From Alteromonas genovensis (GTDB lineage Bacteria; Pseudomonadota; Gammaproteobacteria; Enterobacterales; Alteromonadaceae): a stretch of 64,000 nucleotides of DNA. Shown here piece after piece: positions 26,209 to 35,040 of the stretch. A program made the translations under genes and the position numbers. The stretch lies in NCBI RefSeq assembly GCF_010500895.1, contig NZ_JAAAWO010000004.1, positions 186,001 through 250,000 of the forward strand, given 5' to 3'. Position 1 is the first letter of the stretch. The number at the start of each line of letters is the position of its first letter. The notes under the pieces were generated by a model. The model saw only the letters and a program-made list of their open reading frames with translations. It ran no database searches and had not been told where the DNA came from.

Positions 26209-26520
26209 TTAGAGCAGCGCTAAAATTGTTGTACTGGCTCCACCACCAACCACAAGACCACAGATAAAAATAAATAAGTACGCTTTTACTGGGTTTTGTC
26301 GTGCTGGCTCTACTTCTGCTATTTCCGGCACTTTAAATAAAACTTGACGCTTTACATCAAAGGCTACACATAAGGCCATGATGGTCTCCAGCGATGCATT
26401 CCCTTTGTTTTCCACTCGCTGAATGGTGCGTAAATTCACGTCACATAACTCTGCAAGCTGCGCTTGGGTCCACGCTCGCTCTATGCGCATCTCTTTTACA
26501 ATATCGCCTCTCACTTCCAT
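26209..26520 (-). CDS. XRE-family regulator with C-terminal membrane anchor
   Basis: 103 residues. Residues 5-65 are a Cro/C1-type helix-turn-helix (IVKEMRIERAWTQAQLAELCDVNLRTIQRVENKGNAS-type pattern with the TQAQLAEL and RTIQRVE helices). After a short linker, residues about 80-103 form one hydrophobic helix (KAYLFIFICGLVVGGGASTTILALL end), so the repressor is probably tethered to the inner membrane with its DNA-binding part in the cytoplasm. It is the last of three tightly packed minus-strand genes (8-base gap to the preceding one), and both partners also end in membrane helices. The palindrome at 27473-27494 upstream of the operon is a candidate operator. Signal and targets unknown. Confidence 0.85.
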   Translation of the reverse strand: MEVRGDIVKEMRIERAWTQAQLAELCDVNLRTIQRVENKGNASLETIMALCVAFDVKRQVLFKVPEIAEVEPARQNPVKAYLFIFICGLVVGGGASTTILALL

Positions 26521-26528
26521 TTGTTATT

Positions 26529-26918
26529 TCACCCTGCAAATAGCATAACTGCAAAATAACCAAACACCGCCCCCAAAGCGGCAATACCGGCAATGACCGC
26601 GATGTTTTTAAATAACGAATTGTTGCGAGAAAGCATAGAGGTAGACTCTCGCTTTACAGTGCGTGCACCTTTTTTAAGGCGCACCTCTGTACGGTAAGTG
26701 AAGGGGTTCTCCACTTCCACCTCGAGAGTATAATCTTGGTTATTTAGTCTAAGCGCATGTCGACCTGTAAATCGAAACAGGTTGCGATGTTCTGATACAG
26801 GGTGATCGTCCACATACACAACCTCTTTCCCCGACCATAAACTGCAGTGTACCGCTATATCGTGGCCTTCGTGTTGCAAGTGACACCAGAGCCCCTGCCT
26901 CATTGTTATTTGCGTCAT
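26529..26918 (-). CDS. Tail-anchored beta-domain protein, paralogue of upstream gene
   Basis: 129 residues, unrecognised family. The N-terminal ~85 residues are beta-rich (GLWCHLQHEGHDIAVHCS, SGKEVVYVDDHPVSEHRNL, YTLEVEVENPF); a basic linker follows, and a C-terminal hydrophobic helix (IAVIAGIAALGAVFGYFAVMLF) would anchor it in the membrane. It shares the order HEGxDI, SGKExV, VSxxRNL and a tail helix with the protein encoded just upstream, so the pair arose by tandem duplication. The start lies 4 bases after the previous stop (translational coupling). The core vaguely recalls eukaryotic FAIM-type beta domains, but I give that little weight. Confidence 0.75.
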   Translation of the reverse strand: MTQITMRQGLWCHLQHEGHDIAVHCSLWSGKEVVYVDDHPVSEHRNLFRFTGRHALRLNNQDYTLEVEVENPFTYRTEVRLKKGARTVKRESTSMLSRNNSLFKNIAVIAGIAALGAVFGYFAVMLFAG

Positions 26919-26922
26919 AATG

Positions 26923-27372
26923 TTATCCGGAGAAGCTCATAAAGCCTAAATAACCACAAAGAAAGCCCACAATTAACCCTACAAATAAAAGCTTATCCAT
27001 ACTGAAAAAGGATTTAAGTAAATTTCCTTTTTCCAATTGCGATAACGTCTCGCTGGCCACTTCTTTACCATCACAAAAAAGCGTGACGTTTAATTCACCC
27101 CGTAAAACATGAGTCATGTGTGTTTTCACGAGATACTCATGGCCATTTTGAGTAAATGCATGTTCACTTTTTGTGCTGCTTAAATTTCTAAACGACGATA
27201 CCACTTCGTTATTGAAAGACACTTTTTCCTTACCACTAAACACCGAGCCCCACATAGAGATATCATTACCTTCGTGGTCGAAATAAAACCAATACCCATT
27301 GTTTAGCGATACTTGACTCATATGTTCTCTTCTAGATACTTGCGATTGTTTTATAACTTCATTTGATTGCAT
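26923..27372 (-). CDS. Tail-anchored beta-domain protein, first gene of XRE operon
   Basis: 149 residues from the chosen start, unknown family, paralogous to the next gene (shared FDHEGNDI, SGKEKVSFNNEVVSSFRNL and a C-terminal membrane helix LLFVGLIVGFLCGYLGFM). Residues about 25-115 form the beta-rich domain. I moved the start from an ATG at 27393 to 27372 because a perfect AAGGAG lies 7-8 bases before it. It opens a three-gene unit (two tail-anchored paralogues, then the XRE regulator) packed with gaps of 4 and 8 bases. The products probably meet at the inner membrane with the regulator, perhaps as sensors or anti-regulators; this is inference from gene order and topology. Confidence 0.75.
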   Translation of the reverse strand: MQSNEVIKQSQVSRREHMSQVSLNNGYWFYFDHEGNDISMWGSVFSGKEKVSFNNEVVSSFRNLSSTKSEHAFTQNGHEYLVKTHMTHVLRGELNVTLFCDGKEVASETLSQLEKGNLLKSFFSMDKLLFVGLIVGFLCGYLGFMSFSG

Positions 27373-27472
27373 GATTGTTCTCCTTTGCTTCAATGCCAGC
27401 GTATTTCATCGGAAATAGCGAGTAAGTGAAACGGCACTAATGCGACAGGACAGTAAATCATCTGTTTTTGTC

Positions 27473-27494
27473 ATACGACACCCCTGTGTCGTAT
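27473..27494. promoter_or_regulatory. Perfect palindrome, candidate operator of the XRE operon
   Basis: ATACGACAC, four bases, then GTGTCGTAT: nine perfectly paired positions, about 100 bases upstream of the operon's first start codon. No T run follows on either strand, so a terminator is unlikely. The half-site TACGACAC recurs upstream of the DUF2339 gene (30387-30394). Position and symmetry fit a dimeric XRE repressor site. Confidence 0.5.
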
Positions 27495-27530
27495 AGGTAA
27501 ACCATTAAAATATATAAAGAAAGTAAAAAG

Positions 27531-30371
27531 TCATGCGTCAAGCAATTCAGCGTCGCCACGAAGTTTTTGGAACAGCCAACCAATGCCTACAAGGCTCAGT
27601 CCCAGCCCAATGAAGGACAGCGCTCGGTATAAACCTTCAAGGTTTGCCATATCAACAACAAATGCTTTTAAAATAACTAACGCGAGTAAACCAAAACCCA
27701 GTTTTACCGCAAGCTGGTGTTGCTTAAATTGGCCAATAAATATGGTTGCAGTAGCGATTACTAACCAGCACACAGAATACGTATAAAGCTCAGGCTGAGT
27801 GAAGCCATTCTCCAATAATAGGTTTGCATTGTGAAAGGCACCGCGAATGATGCTGTTAATGTATAAAAAGGCGAATCCACCTGCAATTACACCTAAATTG
27901 ATGCGGACTTTTTTGCTTAAAATAGTATTCAGCGCATCGGGGGTGCCCAAAATCATACGCTGTAATGCACTAGACAGCACGCTTGTGGCGAGTAATGCGG
28001 GTAATAGCCATTGCAATAGCAACCAGTTAAACACGGTTCTCTCACCAGTAGGTTGGGAGTGAATAAAGGGATTATTGGCAACACTAATATCCATATGAGT
28101 AATACCTACCCCAATTAACAGCACCAATGCAGCAACGCGATACAACACTGTCATAGACTGAGCAATAAACGCTCTATAACAGTAGGCCGAAGCGAGTGCA
28201 CACCAACCTAGGGCCACCAGCACTCGCTCTTGATAATCACCTGCCAGTAAATCAGGATAACTTCCGGTGAGGTAATAGCTTGGTTCCGTTGTAATAAAAA
28301 GGGCTGCTACGTGAATGAGTGCACCTTCTAACCACACTTTTAACGTTGTGGATGGGTTGTATTTTTTGGCAATAATTAACGCTGCAAAAATAAGAGGATA
28401 AATAATGGCGGTCCAGTGAATCCCCCAAATGCTTTCGTTAGCATAATCTGCCAACCACGGTGCGGCCGTAATTCGCAATAATACGGCAGTTAGCAATACT
28501 TTGTATAACCAATCAGGTAGTGTCACTTTATAGCGAGCACTTAATACGCTGATACTTGCTACCTGCAAGGCCAAGGCGAACGATAAAACGGCCGCCTCTA
28601 ACAGCATGGTAAGACATAAAGTGAGGCACGCATTAGCCAGCACGGCATAAGTGAGCTGACCTAAACCACGAGACTTTAAGGCCACTGTTGTACTGACTAT
28701 TGCTAATAGCGCTAATTCGAATGCCCAAACACGATACAAAGCCTCCTGCGCCGATGCAGTACTTACTACATAGCTCACACCATATAAAGCAATTGGAAAC
28801 ACGACGATATAAAACCAAAATGCCGGACGACCTGTTCTATGAGCCATAAACGCCACGTAGGATGTAAAGGCAACCACGGCAATCTGCACGTATAGATAAT
28901 ACCCTGAAAATAGCGTTGCCAAGTCTTGCAAATTAAGCGCATTTGGAGAAAGACCACCTGCGTTACCAGAGTTGGCGTAAGCGAAAGGCATGATATCTTT
29001 TAACAGCAGTATATGAATGATTGAGGCAACAACCAGTAGACATGGCCAACTGTCGAAGGTGCTGTGTCGGTAAGACGGCAATAACAATAAGGCGCCTAAT
29101 ACTGCACTGCTAACCCAAACATGCATATCACTGCCGTGGGCCATCAAATAGACGTGTAGTAACGTAAAAGGCAGCAGTATGCCAAATAATTCACGAGAGG
29201 GAGTAAGCATCGCCTTAACTGACTTAATATCGCTGCACTGCTCTTGCAGTGACCAGCCCAGCGTATGGGTAAAAGAAAACAAATATACTGAAAAAGTAGT
29301 AAAGCCAAGCCACACCCAAATATCGAGAGGACCGGAATGATTCAAAGCGACAAACGCCCACACAAAGTGCCCAATGATACTTAGCCGCCAGGGCCATAGT
29401 TGCCCGACCTTTTGAGACACCCACACCCCAGAAAGTGACACCAAAGACACAAAAACAAGCAAGGTGGTAATGCTGTTAGAGTCTGACTGAATTAACGCTG
29501 GAATGGCATAAGCGCCTGCAATGCCAATCAATGCCAGTAGCGGACCGTAGCGAAGCGCCAAGGATATAGCGCCAAATGCCACCGCAGCCAACAACAAAAA
29601 TGCAAATAGTGGCGGAAAAAACTGATAAAAGTCGTAGGCCACTAGAATGATGGCATAACAGGTTATTACCCCGCCACTAGCCAATGCCGCGCAAATGGTA
29701 GGTGAGTAAATGCTGAATTTTTCTCGATGGCGTGCAAGATACTCGGCCAACCCAACAAGACAAAGACCAAAAGCAGCTCCGAATACAATGCGGACCTTGG
29801 CAGATACCAGCCCTGCTTCAATAGAATAAACCGCTAAAAAGACACCGCCAACAGCAAGAACTGCCGCACCTAGCCACAGTAATGCGTTGCTTTTTATGGA
29901 TGTCATTAAACTGGAGTCGCTGGAAAAGAAGCGTTTAAAAAACGAAGGTGTACTTGCGTTTTCTTTCGCTTCTGATTGGTGAAATACACTCTCTACAGGT
30001 TCCGATGCAGCACTGAATGCGCTGGAAGAAGTGCTTGGAATATCTGATGAGTCAGTCTCATTTGAATCGAGAAGGCTTAAATCTACGTAGCTTGGATCTT
30101 CTGAACCTGAATTTGCGGAGCTTAAGTCTAACGAGCTTTCACCTGAGGAGCCTGCACCTAAAGAGCTTACATCTACAGAGCCCTCGCCTACAGAGTTTGG
30201 GGTATCTGTGTCATTTTTTTCAGATAAGGAGCCTCGTTGTGACATATGCTTTTTAAGCAATCGAACTTCTTTCACTAATGCCGTTATTTGGCTTTGCTGG
30301 GCAAATGATAAAATAGCTCCAGCGCAAATAACGATGGCGAAAAGAACACCGAATAAAAACAACATAACCAA
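27531..30371 (-). CDS. Large DUF2339 multi-pass membrane protein
   Basis: 946 residues of the DUF2339 family (function unknown). An N-terminal helix (MLFLFGVLFAIVICAGAIL) and a short coiled-coil-like stretch lead to a Ser/Asp/Glu-rich linker (about residues 50-130) built from short repeated units such as SLDLSS. A membrane core with some 20 or more hydrophobic helices runs to the C-terminus, containing family-typical NALLWLGAAVLAVGGVFLAVY and GPLLALIGIAGAYAIPAL segments. The start may be the second Met (30365). It is separated from the XRE operon downstream by 158 bases containing the palindrome, and a related half-site lies just before its own start, so shared control is plausible. Confidence 0.88.
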   Translation of the reverse strand: MVMLFLFGVLFAIVICAGAILSFAQQSQITALVKEVRLLKKHMSQRGSLSEKNDTDTPNSVGEGSVDVSSLGAGSSGESSLDLSSANSGSEDPSYVDLSLLDSNETDSSDIPSTSSSAFSAASEPVESVFHQSEAKENASTPSFFKRFFSSDSSLMTSIKSNALLWLGAAVLAVGGVFLAVYSIEAGLVSAKVRIVFGAAFGLCLVGLAEYLARHREKFSIYSPTICAALASGGVITCYAIILVAYDFYQFFPPLFAFLLLAAVAFGAISLALRYGPLLALIGIAGAYAIPALIQSDSNSITTLLVFVSLVSLSGVWVSQKVGQLWPWRLSIIGHFVWAFVALNHSGPLDIWVWLGFTTFSVYLFSFTHTLGWSLQEQCSDIKSVKAMLTPSRELFGILLPFTLLHVYLMAHGSDMHVWVSSAVLGALLLLPSYRHSTFDSWPCLLVVASIIHILLLKDIMPFAYANSGNAGGLSPNALNLQDLATLFSGYYLYVQIAVVAFTSYVAFMAHRTGRPAFWFYIVVFPIALYGVSYVVSTASAQEALYRVWAFELALLAIVSTTVALKSRGLGQLTYAVLANACLTLCLTMLLEAAVLSFALALQVASISVLSARYKVTLPDWLYKVLLTAVLLRITAAPWLADYANESIWGIHWTAIIYPLIFAALIIAKKYNPSTTLKVWLEGALIHVAALFITTEPSYYLTGSYPDLLAGDYQERVLVALGWCALASAYCYRAFIAQSMTVLYRVAALVLLIGVGITHMDISVANNPFIHSQPTGERTVFNWLLLQWLLPALLATSVLSSALQRMILGTPDALNTILSKKVRINLGVIAGGFAFLYINSIIRGAFHNANLLLENGFTQPELYTYSVCWLVIATATIFIGQFKQHQLAVKLGFGLLALVILKAFVVDMANLEGLYRALSFIGLGLSLVGIGWLFQKLRGDAELLDA

Positions 30372-30386
30372 GGTCCCTGTAGTAAT

Positions 30387-30402
30387 GTGTCGTAAATCGA
30401 CA
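30387..30402. promoter_or_regulatory. Second TACGACAC-type site, upstream of the DUF2339 gene
   Basis: GTGTCGTA (30387-30394) continues into TGTCG-TAAAT-CGACA (30388-30402), a five-base palindrome. It lies 16 bases upstream of the first DUF2339 start codon. The octamer equals the half-site of the palindrome at 27473-27494, suggesting the same regulator binds both. Confidence 0.4.
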
Positions 30403-30517
30403 GTGTGCTAAGTTGCGTTAAGCGCGTTAAAATGTCAACTTGCTATCCTGCAGTACCCTTGATTCTTCATCCACATCAGCTTATAACTAGTCACTGTCAT
30501 TCCCAACAAGAAGTCCT

Positions 30518-31426
30518 ATGTCTGTCAAACACCCTATTATTGCTATAACAGGTTCATCAGGTGCGGGTACAACCACAACCACGAACGCCATACGTCACAT
30601 TTTTAGAAACCTAAATGTGAATGCGGCCGTGGTGGGTGGTGACAGCTTTCACCGCTTTACACGACCTGAAATGGAAGTAGAAATTCGCAAGGCACAGGAG
30701 CAAGGTCGGCACATTAGCTACTTTGGCCCAAAGGCCAACGATTTCGAACTCCTTGAGTCTATTTTTAGAGAATATGGCAGTTCGGGCACCGGACAATTCA
30801 GACAATACCTGCATACCTTTGATGAAGCAGTTCCATTTAATCAAATGCCCGGCACCTTTACGCCTTGGCAAGACTTACCGAAAAATACCGATTTGCTGTT
30901 TTACGAAGGGTTGCACGGCGGTGTGAAAACCGAAGGAAACGATGTAGCAAAGCACGTGGATTTACTTGTAGGCATGGTGCCTATTGTAAATTTAGAGTGG
31001 ATCCAAAAAATCGTACGCGATACCACAGACAGAGGCCATTCACGAGAAGCGGTAATGAGCAGCATTGTTCGCGGGCTAGACGATTACTTTCATTACATTA
31101 CCCCTCAATTTTCTCGTACCCATGTTAATTTTCAGCGAGTCCCTACAGTAGATACATCAAACCCATTTAGCGCCCGAGAAATACCCACTCAAGACGAAAG
31201 TTTTGTAGTAGTGCGGTTTCGCCGTGAAATGAAGACAGTAGATTACCCCTATCTTCTCAAGATGATTGATGGCGCGTTTATGTCCCGTATCAACACTCTG
31301 GTGGTGCCTGGCGGAAAAATGGGATTAGCCATGGAGCTTATTTTATCCCCGCTGCTTGAAGATATTTTGAATAAGAAACGCCGCGCAGGGCATCAAATGG
31401 ATTGGTTAAATTCAGACGAAGAGTAA
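30518..31426 (+). CDS. prkB: Phosphoribulokinase (PrkB type)
   Basis: 302 residues of the bacterial class I phosphoribulokinase family, which phosphorylates ribulose 5-phosphate with ATP. The P-loop GSSGAGTTTTT is at residues 12-22. Other blocks are GDSFHRFTRPEM, a FGPKANDFELLE motif, FYEGLHGGV, HVDLLVGMVPIVNLEWIQKI, DTTDRGHS and the C-terminal PGGKMGLAMELI. Many heterotrophic Gammaproteobacteria carry this gene without RuBisCO, and none is seen here, so its role outside the Calvin cycle is unclear. It lies divergently from the DUF2339 gene, 146 bases apart, and 110 bases before the DUF2855 gene. Confidence 0.92.
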   Translation: MSVKHPIIAITGSSGAGTTTTTNAIRHIFRNLNVNAAVVGGDSFHRFTRPEMEVEIRKAQEQGRHISYFGPKANDFELLESIFREYGSSGTGQFRQYLHTFDEAVPFNQMPGTFTPWQDLPKNTDLLFYEGLHGGVKTEGNDVAKHVDLLVGMVPIVNLEWIQKIVRDTTDRGHSREAVMSSIVRGLDDYFHYITPQFSRTHVNFQRVPTVDTSNPFSAREIPTQDESFVVVRFRREMKTVDYPYLLKMIDGAFMSRINTLVVPGGKMGLAMELILSPLLEDILNKKRRAGHQMDWLNSDEE

Positions 31427-31536
31427 AAAGCGCCGTCTATATCTGTTTCCTATAACAATATATTAACAACAACTAGTCGCAATGCTCGCTCATTTGCGCC
31501 ATGGTGATGCTATAAGAATCTATTAAGGATATCACC

Positions 31537-32682
31537 ATGACCTCGTCTACACCTTCATCTGCACAGTCATCTGCACCAGAAGCAAATTCACCCGTTACTT
31601 CAACCCAAATATGGTTAAACCAAAACAACCTCAACGAGACAAAAGTGGTGGATGTTCAGCTTGATAGCGAGCACCTCAGCGAGGGCGAACTCATTCTAGA
31701 AACTGACAGTTTTGGCTTTTCGGCGAATAACATCACCTATGCTGCGCTGGGTTTTAAAATGGGCTATTGGGGATTTTTTCCCGCTGAAGAAGGTTATGGC
31801 ATCGTTCCGGTGTGGGGTTTTGCCACAGTAAAAGTGTCTCGCCACCCTGATATTCAAGAGGGTGAAAAGGTATTTGGCTATTTGCCAATGGCAAGTCACT
31901 GGGTAATTAAAGCAGGCAAAGTAGCACCTCATGGCTTCTCTGATGTTCATGAAAACCGCAAAAGTATTAGCCCGGTTTACGACCAGTACCTTCGCTGCAG
32001 CGCCGACCCTGGTTACGATGCTAATCGTGAAGCGTGGCAGCTTAACTTTCGCCCTCTTTATATGACCTCTTTTGTATTAGACGATTACGTGGCAGAGCTT
32101 TCGAAGGGCGAGTCGTTACTACTTTCAAGTGCATCAAGTAAAACAGCACTGGGTACCGCGCAGCTTTTAAAAGACCAAAAAGCGCAAAGAGGTGCAAGCT
32201 ACAAAGTGATTGGGCTTACCTCACCGGCAAATGTAGACATGGTGAAAGCCACCGGCTGTTATGACGATGTTATAAGCTACAGCGAGCTAGATAAGCTGGA
32301 TAAAAGTGATACCTTCTGGTTACTCGATTTTGCTGCCAACGGTACCTTGATCAACAATATTACTCAGGCCATTGGCGATAAGTTGAGTAAGGTATCCCTT
32401 ATTGGCGCCACCGACTGGGAAGCCCAAGAAAAGCCAAATCCAAAACTGCTAGATGCAGAGATATTTTTCGCGCCCTCGCGGGTAAAACTGCGCCAAAAAG
32501 AGTGGGGACACGACGTTTTTTTGAAAAAATATGCTAAAGCATGGCAAGGCTTTGCCAGCAAAGTGGACAACACCTTTTTTGAGCAGAGCCATAAAGGAAC
32601 GAAAGACATTGTTGCGCTTTACAAAGAAACCCTTAGCGGCAACGCCGACACTAAAGCCTTGAATGTAGTCTCATTTAAATAA
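31537..32682 (+). CDS. DUF2855 family protein
   Basis: 381 residues of the DUF2855 family, distantly related to medium-chain dehydrogenases/quinone reductases. The N-terminus is Ser/Pro-rich and likely disordered (first ~25 residues). The core carries TDSFGFSANNITYAALG, YWGFFPAEEGYGIVPVWGFA and VFGYLPMASHWVI. The second half has Rossmann-like ESLLLSSASSKTALGTAQLL, VIGLTSPANVDMVKATGCYDDVISY and FWLLDFAANG. The MDR-like layout suggests a reductase, but enzyme activity has not been assigned to the family as far as I know. The ribosome-binding site is a weak AAGGAT. It is followed by a clear terminator. Confidence 0.85.
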   Translation: MTSSTPSSAQSSAPEANSPVTSTQIWLNQNNLNETKVVDVQLDSEHLSEGELILETDSFGFSANNITYAALGFKMGYWGFFPAEEGYGIVPVWGFATVKVSRHPDIQEGEKVFGYLPMASHWVIKAGKVAPHGFSDVHENRKSISPVYDQYLRCSADPGYDANREAWQLNFRPLYMTSFVLDDYVAELSKGESLLLSSASSKTALGTAQLLKDQKAQRGASYKVIGLTSPANVDMVKATGCYDDVISYSELDKLDKSDTFWLLDFAANGTLINNITQAIGDKLSKVSLIGATDWEAQEKPNPKLLDAEIFFAPSRVKLRQKEWGHDVFLKKYAKAWQGFASKVDNTFFEQSHKGTKDIVALYKETLSGNADTKALNVVSFK

Positions 32683-32710
32683 CGCTCACTGTTTGAACAG
32701 TTTCTTTTTT

Positions 32711-32741
32711 TTGGCAGCAATCCGTCATTTGCTGCCTTTTT
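32711..32741 (+). terminator. Terminator after the DUF2855 gene
   Basis: Stem GGCAGCAA/TTGCTGCC with an 8-base loop, followed by T4-5 and preceded by a T-rich stretch. It separates the DUF2855 gene from ompR. Confidence 0.82.
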
Positions 32742-32932
32742 ACTATCTTATTTAACGTCTTATTTGTAGCCTCACTTGCTAAGGCATACCGAGCGAATTT
32801 TGCACAACAACGATTAACACGCTCTCGTAGACACTATTTGTAACAAACCGCCCTCTCATTTTACACTTTCTTGCTTTTGTATTTCTCGCCATGTGGTTAT
32901 AGTGAATAATACGTATTTTCAAGGGTATGGTT

Positions 32933-33655
32933 ATGGGTCAGGAAACCTCAAAAATTCTCGTTGTCGATGATGACATGCGCCTTCGCAGTCTGCTTGAGCG
33001 CTATTTATTAGAGCAAGGCTATCAGGTTCGAAGCGCGGCTAATGCTGAGCAGATGGACAGATTACTAGAGCGGGAAAACTTTCACCTTATGGTGCTAGAT
33101 TTGATGTTACCTGGAGAGGACGGACTTTCTATTTGTCGTCGCTTACGCCAAACCGGAAATGACATGCCCATTATTATGTTAACTGCGAAAGGTGACGAGG
33201 TAGACCGCATTATAGGCCTTGAAATGGGTGCTGATGACTACCTACCAAAACCGTTTAACCCCAGAGAATTACTCGCACGAGCCAAAGCAGTTTTACGCCG
33301 GCGCAGCAGCGAAGCACCGGGCGCACCTTCAAAAGACGTTCAAATTATCGAATTTGGTAACTATACGCTTAATTTAGCCACACGAGAAATGACAGCAGGT
33401 GATACGCCGCTAACCCTTACCAGTGGGGAATTTGCTGTTTTAAAATCGTTAGTGACTCACCCAAGAGAGCCGCTGTCTCGTGACAAGCTTATGAACCTAG
33501 CCCGCGGTCGTGATTACAGTGCTTTAGAGCGCAGTATTGATGTGCAGGTATCTCGTTTGCGCAGAATGTTAGAAGAAGATCCAGCTAACCCGAGATATAT
33601 TCAAACCGTGTGGGGGCTTGGCTATGTCTTTGTACCTGATGGCGAACAAGTATAA
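32933..33655 (+). CDS. ompR: Osmolarity response regulator OmpR
   Basis: DNA-binding response regulator controlling porins and other envelope genes. From the chosen start, 240 residues: a receiver with [11 protein letters not shown] and phospho-acceptor D56 ([13 protein letters not shown]), a switch/Lys region [26 protein letters not shown], and a winged-helix C-terminus ([50 protein letters not shown]-type block). I chose ATG 32933 over 32927 because the AAGGG at 32921-32925 is then spaced seven bases away, and because [14 protein letters not shown] aligns with E. coli OmpR. envZ follows after 41 bases. Confidence 0.97.
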   Translation: MGQETSKILVVDDDMRLRSLLERYLLEQGYQVRSAANAEQMDRLLERENFHLMVLDLMLPGEDGLSICRRLRQTGNDMPIIMLTAKGDEVDRIIGLEMGADDYLPKPFNPRELLARAKAVLRRRSSEAPGAPSKDVQIIEFGNYTLNLATREMTAGDTPLTLTSGEFAVLKSLVTHPREPLSRDKLMNLARGRDYSALERSIDVQVSRLRRMLEEDPANPRYIQTVWGLGYVFVPDGEQV

Positions 33656-33696
33656 GCCATGACGCCCCAGCAGCAATCCGCGCAGGTGAATTCCAC

Positions 33697-35022
33697 GTGC
33701 GCCTAACCCCTAAAAGTGCCTTCGGGCAAACTGTTATGCTAATAGGCGTATTGCTGCTTATTAACCAAATTGTGTCGTACATTTCTGTTACTTACTATTT
33801 TATTCAGCCTAGCTACCAACAAATCAATAGTTTACTCGCCACACAAGTAAAATCAGTATTGGCCAACGACTTACTGGTCAGTAATCAAGAAAGCCGAACG
33901 GCCTACTTCAACGAAACACAGGTTCGGGTGTTTGATGAAAGTGTGGCGCGACAAAACGGATTAGAAACGGCAGTGTATTATGGCTTTATGTCTTCTCAAG
34001 TGAGTGAGAATATTAATCAACTAGCCGACGTTCGCATTAGTACCGAATCTCAAGCGAATGATGAGAATGCCCCGTACACCGTGTGGATCTCGCTAAATCG
34101 CTACCCCGACACGTGGATTTCCATTCCAATATCTGGGCTAAACGAAGCCAATATCTCGCCCCTCACTATGTATCTTTTGGTAATCGGCATTCTCAGTGTC
34201 GCTGGAGGCTGGCTGTTTGTAAGACGCATGACCAGACCATTATCTGCTCTGCAAAAAGCGGCGATTGCGGTAGGCAAAGGTGAGCACCCTGTTCCACTGC
34301 GCGAGCAGGGCAGCACTGAAATGATCCAGGTAACGCGAGCATTTAACCGCATGAATCAGGGTATAAAGCAGCTCGAAACCGACCGAAACGTAATGACAGC
34401 CGGCATATCTCACGACTTACGAACGCCTTTAACCCGCATTCGCTTGGCCTCAGAAATGCTGCCAGAAGATCAAGACTGGATAAAAGACGGCATCGTGAAT
34501 GATATTGAGGATATGAACGCTATTATCGATCAGTTCATCGACTACGCCCGCTACGACACCGAAGAAATAACACAAGAAACTGATTTAAACTCTATTATCG
34601 CAGATTTAGTTCAGGCTCGGCATTTAGACGAAAAGCACCATATAGAGTTAAAGCTAAACCCTATTCCAGTGCTTCCCCTTCGTCGCATTGCCATGAAGCG
34701 AGTAATAGATAACCTCATTGAAAATGCGTTTAAATATGGCTCTGATGATATTGCCATTAGCAGCTTTTATAACCGGCATGAGAAACGCGTGTACTGCAAA
34801 GTACGTGACTTTGGCCCGGGCATTCCTCAAAACGAACTCGATAGTGTGTTTATGGCGTTTGCTCAAGGGGATAAGGCCAGAAACTCCTCTGGTTCAGGCC
34901 TAGGACTTGCCATAATAAGGCGTATTGTCGAAGCGCATAATGGCGAAGTGAGTTTGCGTAATCACCCACAGCAAGGCTTAGTGGCTGAGTTCTCTATGCC
35001 TTATTCTTCAGTAAAAAGTTAA
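33697..35022 (+). CDS. envZ: Osmosensor histidine kinase EnvZ (GTG start)
   Basis: Inner-membrane sensor kinase and phosphatase for OmpR. 441 residues: a cytoplasmic N-terminus ([12 protein letters not shown]), TM1 (about 12-32), a periplasmic domain of about 120 residues, TM2 (about 152-170), HAMP ([19 protein letters not shown]), HisKA with H239 in [20 protein letters not shown], and HATPase_c with [17 protein letters not shown] and [13 protein letters not shown]. The start is GTG, supported by AGGTGA seven bases upstream. An ATG at 33659 is out of frame. It is the second gene of ompR-envZ and ends 18 bases from the convergent MFS gene. Confidence 0.96.
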   Translation: MRLTPKSAFGQTVMLIGVLLLINQIVSYISVTYYFIQPSYQQINSLLATQVKSVLANDLLVSNQESRTAYFNETQVRVFDESVARQNGLETAVYYGFMSSQVSENINQLADVRISTESQANDENAPYTVWISLNRYPDTWISIPISGLNEANISPLTMYLLVIGILSVAGGWLFVRRMTRPLSALQKAAIAVGKGEHPVPLREQGSTEMIQVTRAFNRMNQGIKQLETDRNVMTAGISHDLRTPLTRIRLASEMLPEDQDWIKDGIVNDIEDMNAIIDQFIDYARYDTEEITQETDLNSIIADLVQARHLDEKHHIELKLNPIPVLPLRRIAMKRVIDNLIENAFKYGSDDIAISSFYNRHEKRVYCKVRDFGPGIPQNELDSVFMAFAQGDKARNSSGSGLGLAIIRRIVEAHNGEVSLRNHPQQGLVAEFSMPYSSVKS

Positions 35023-35040
35023 ACACATCGCAAAAGGCCG

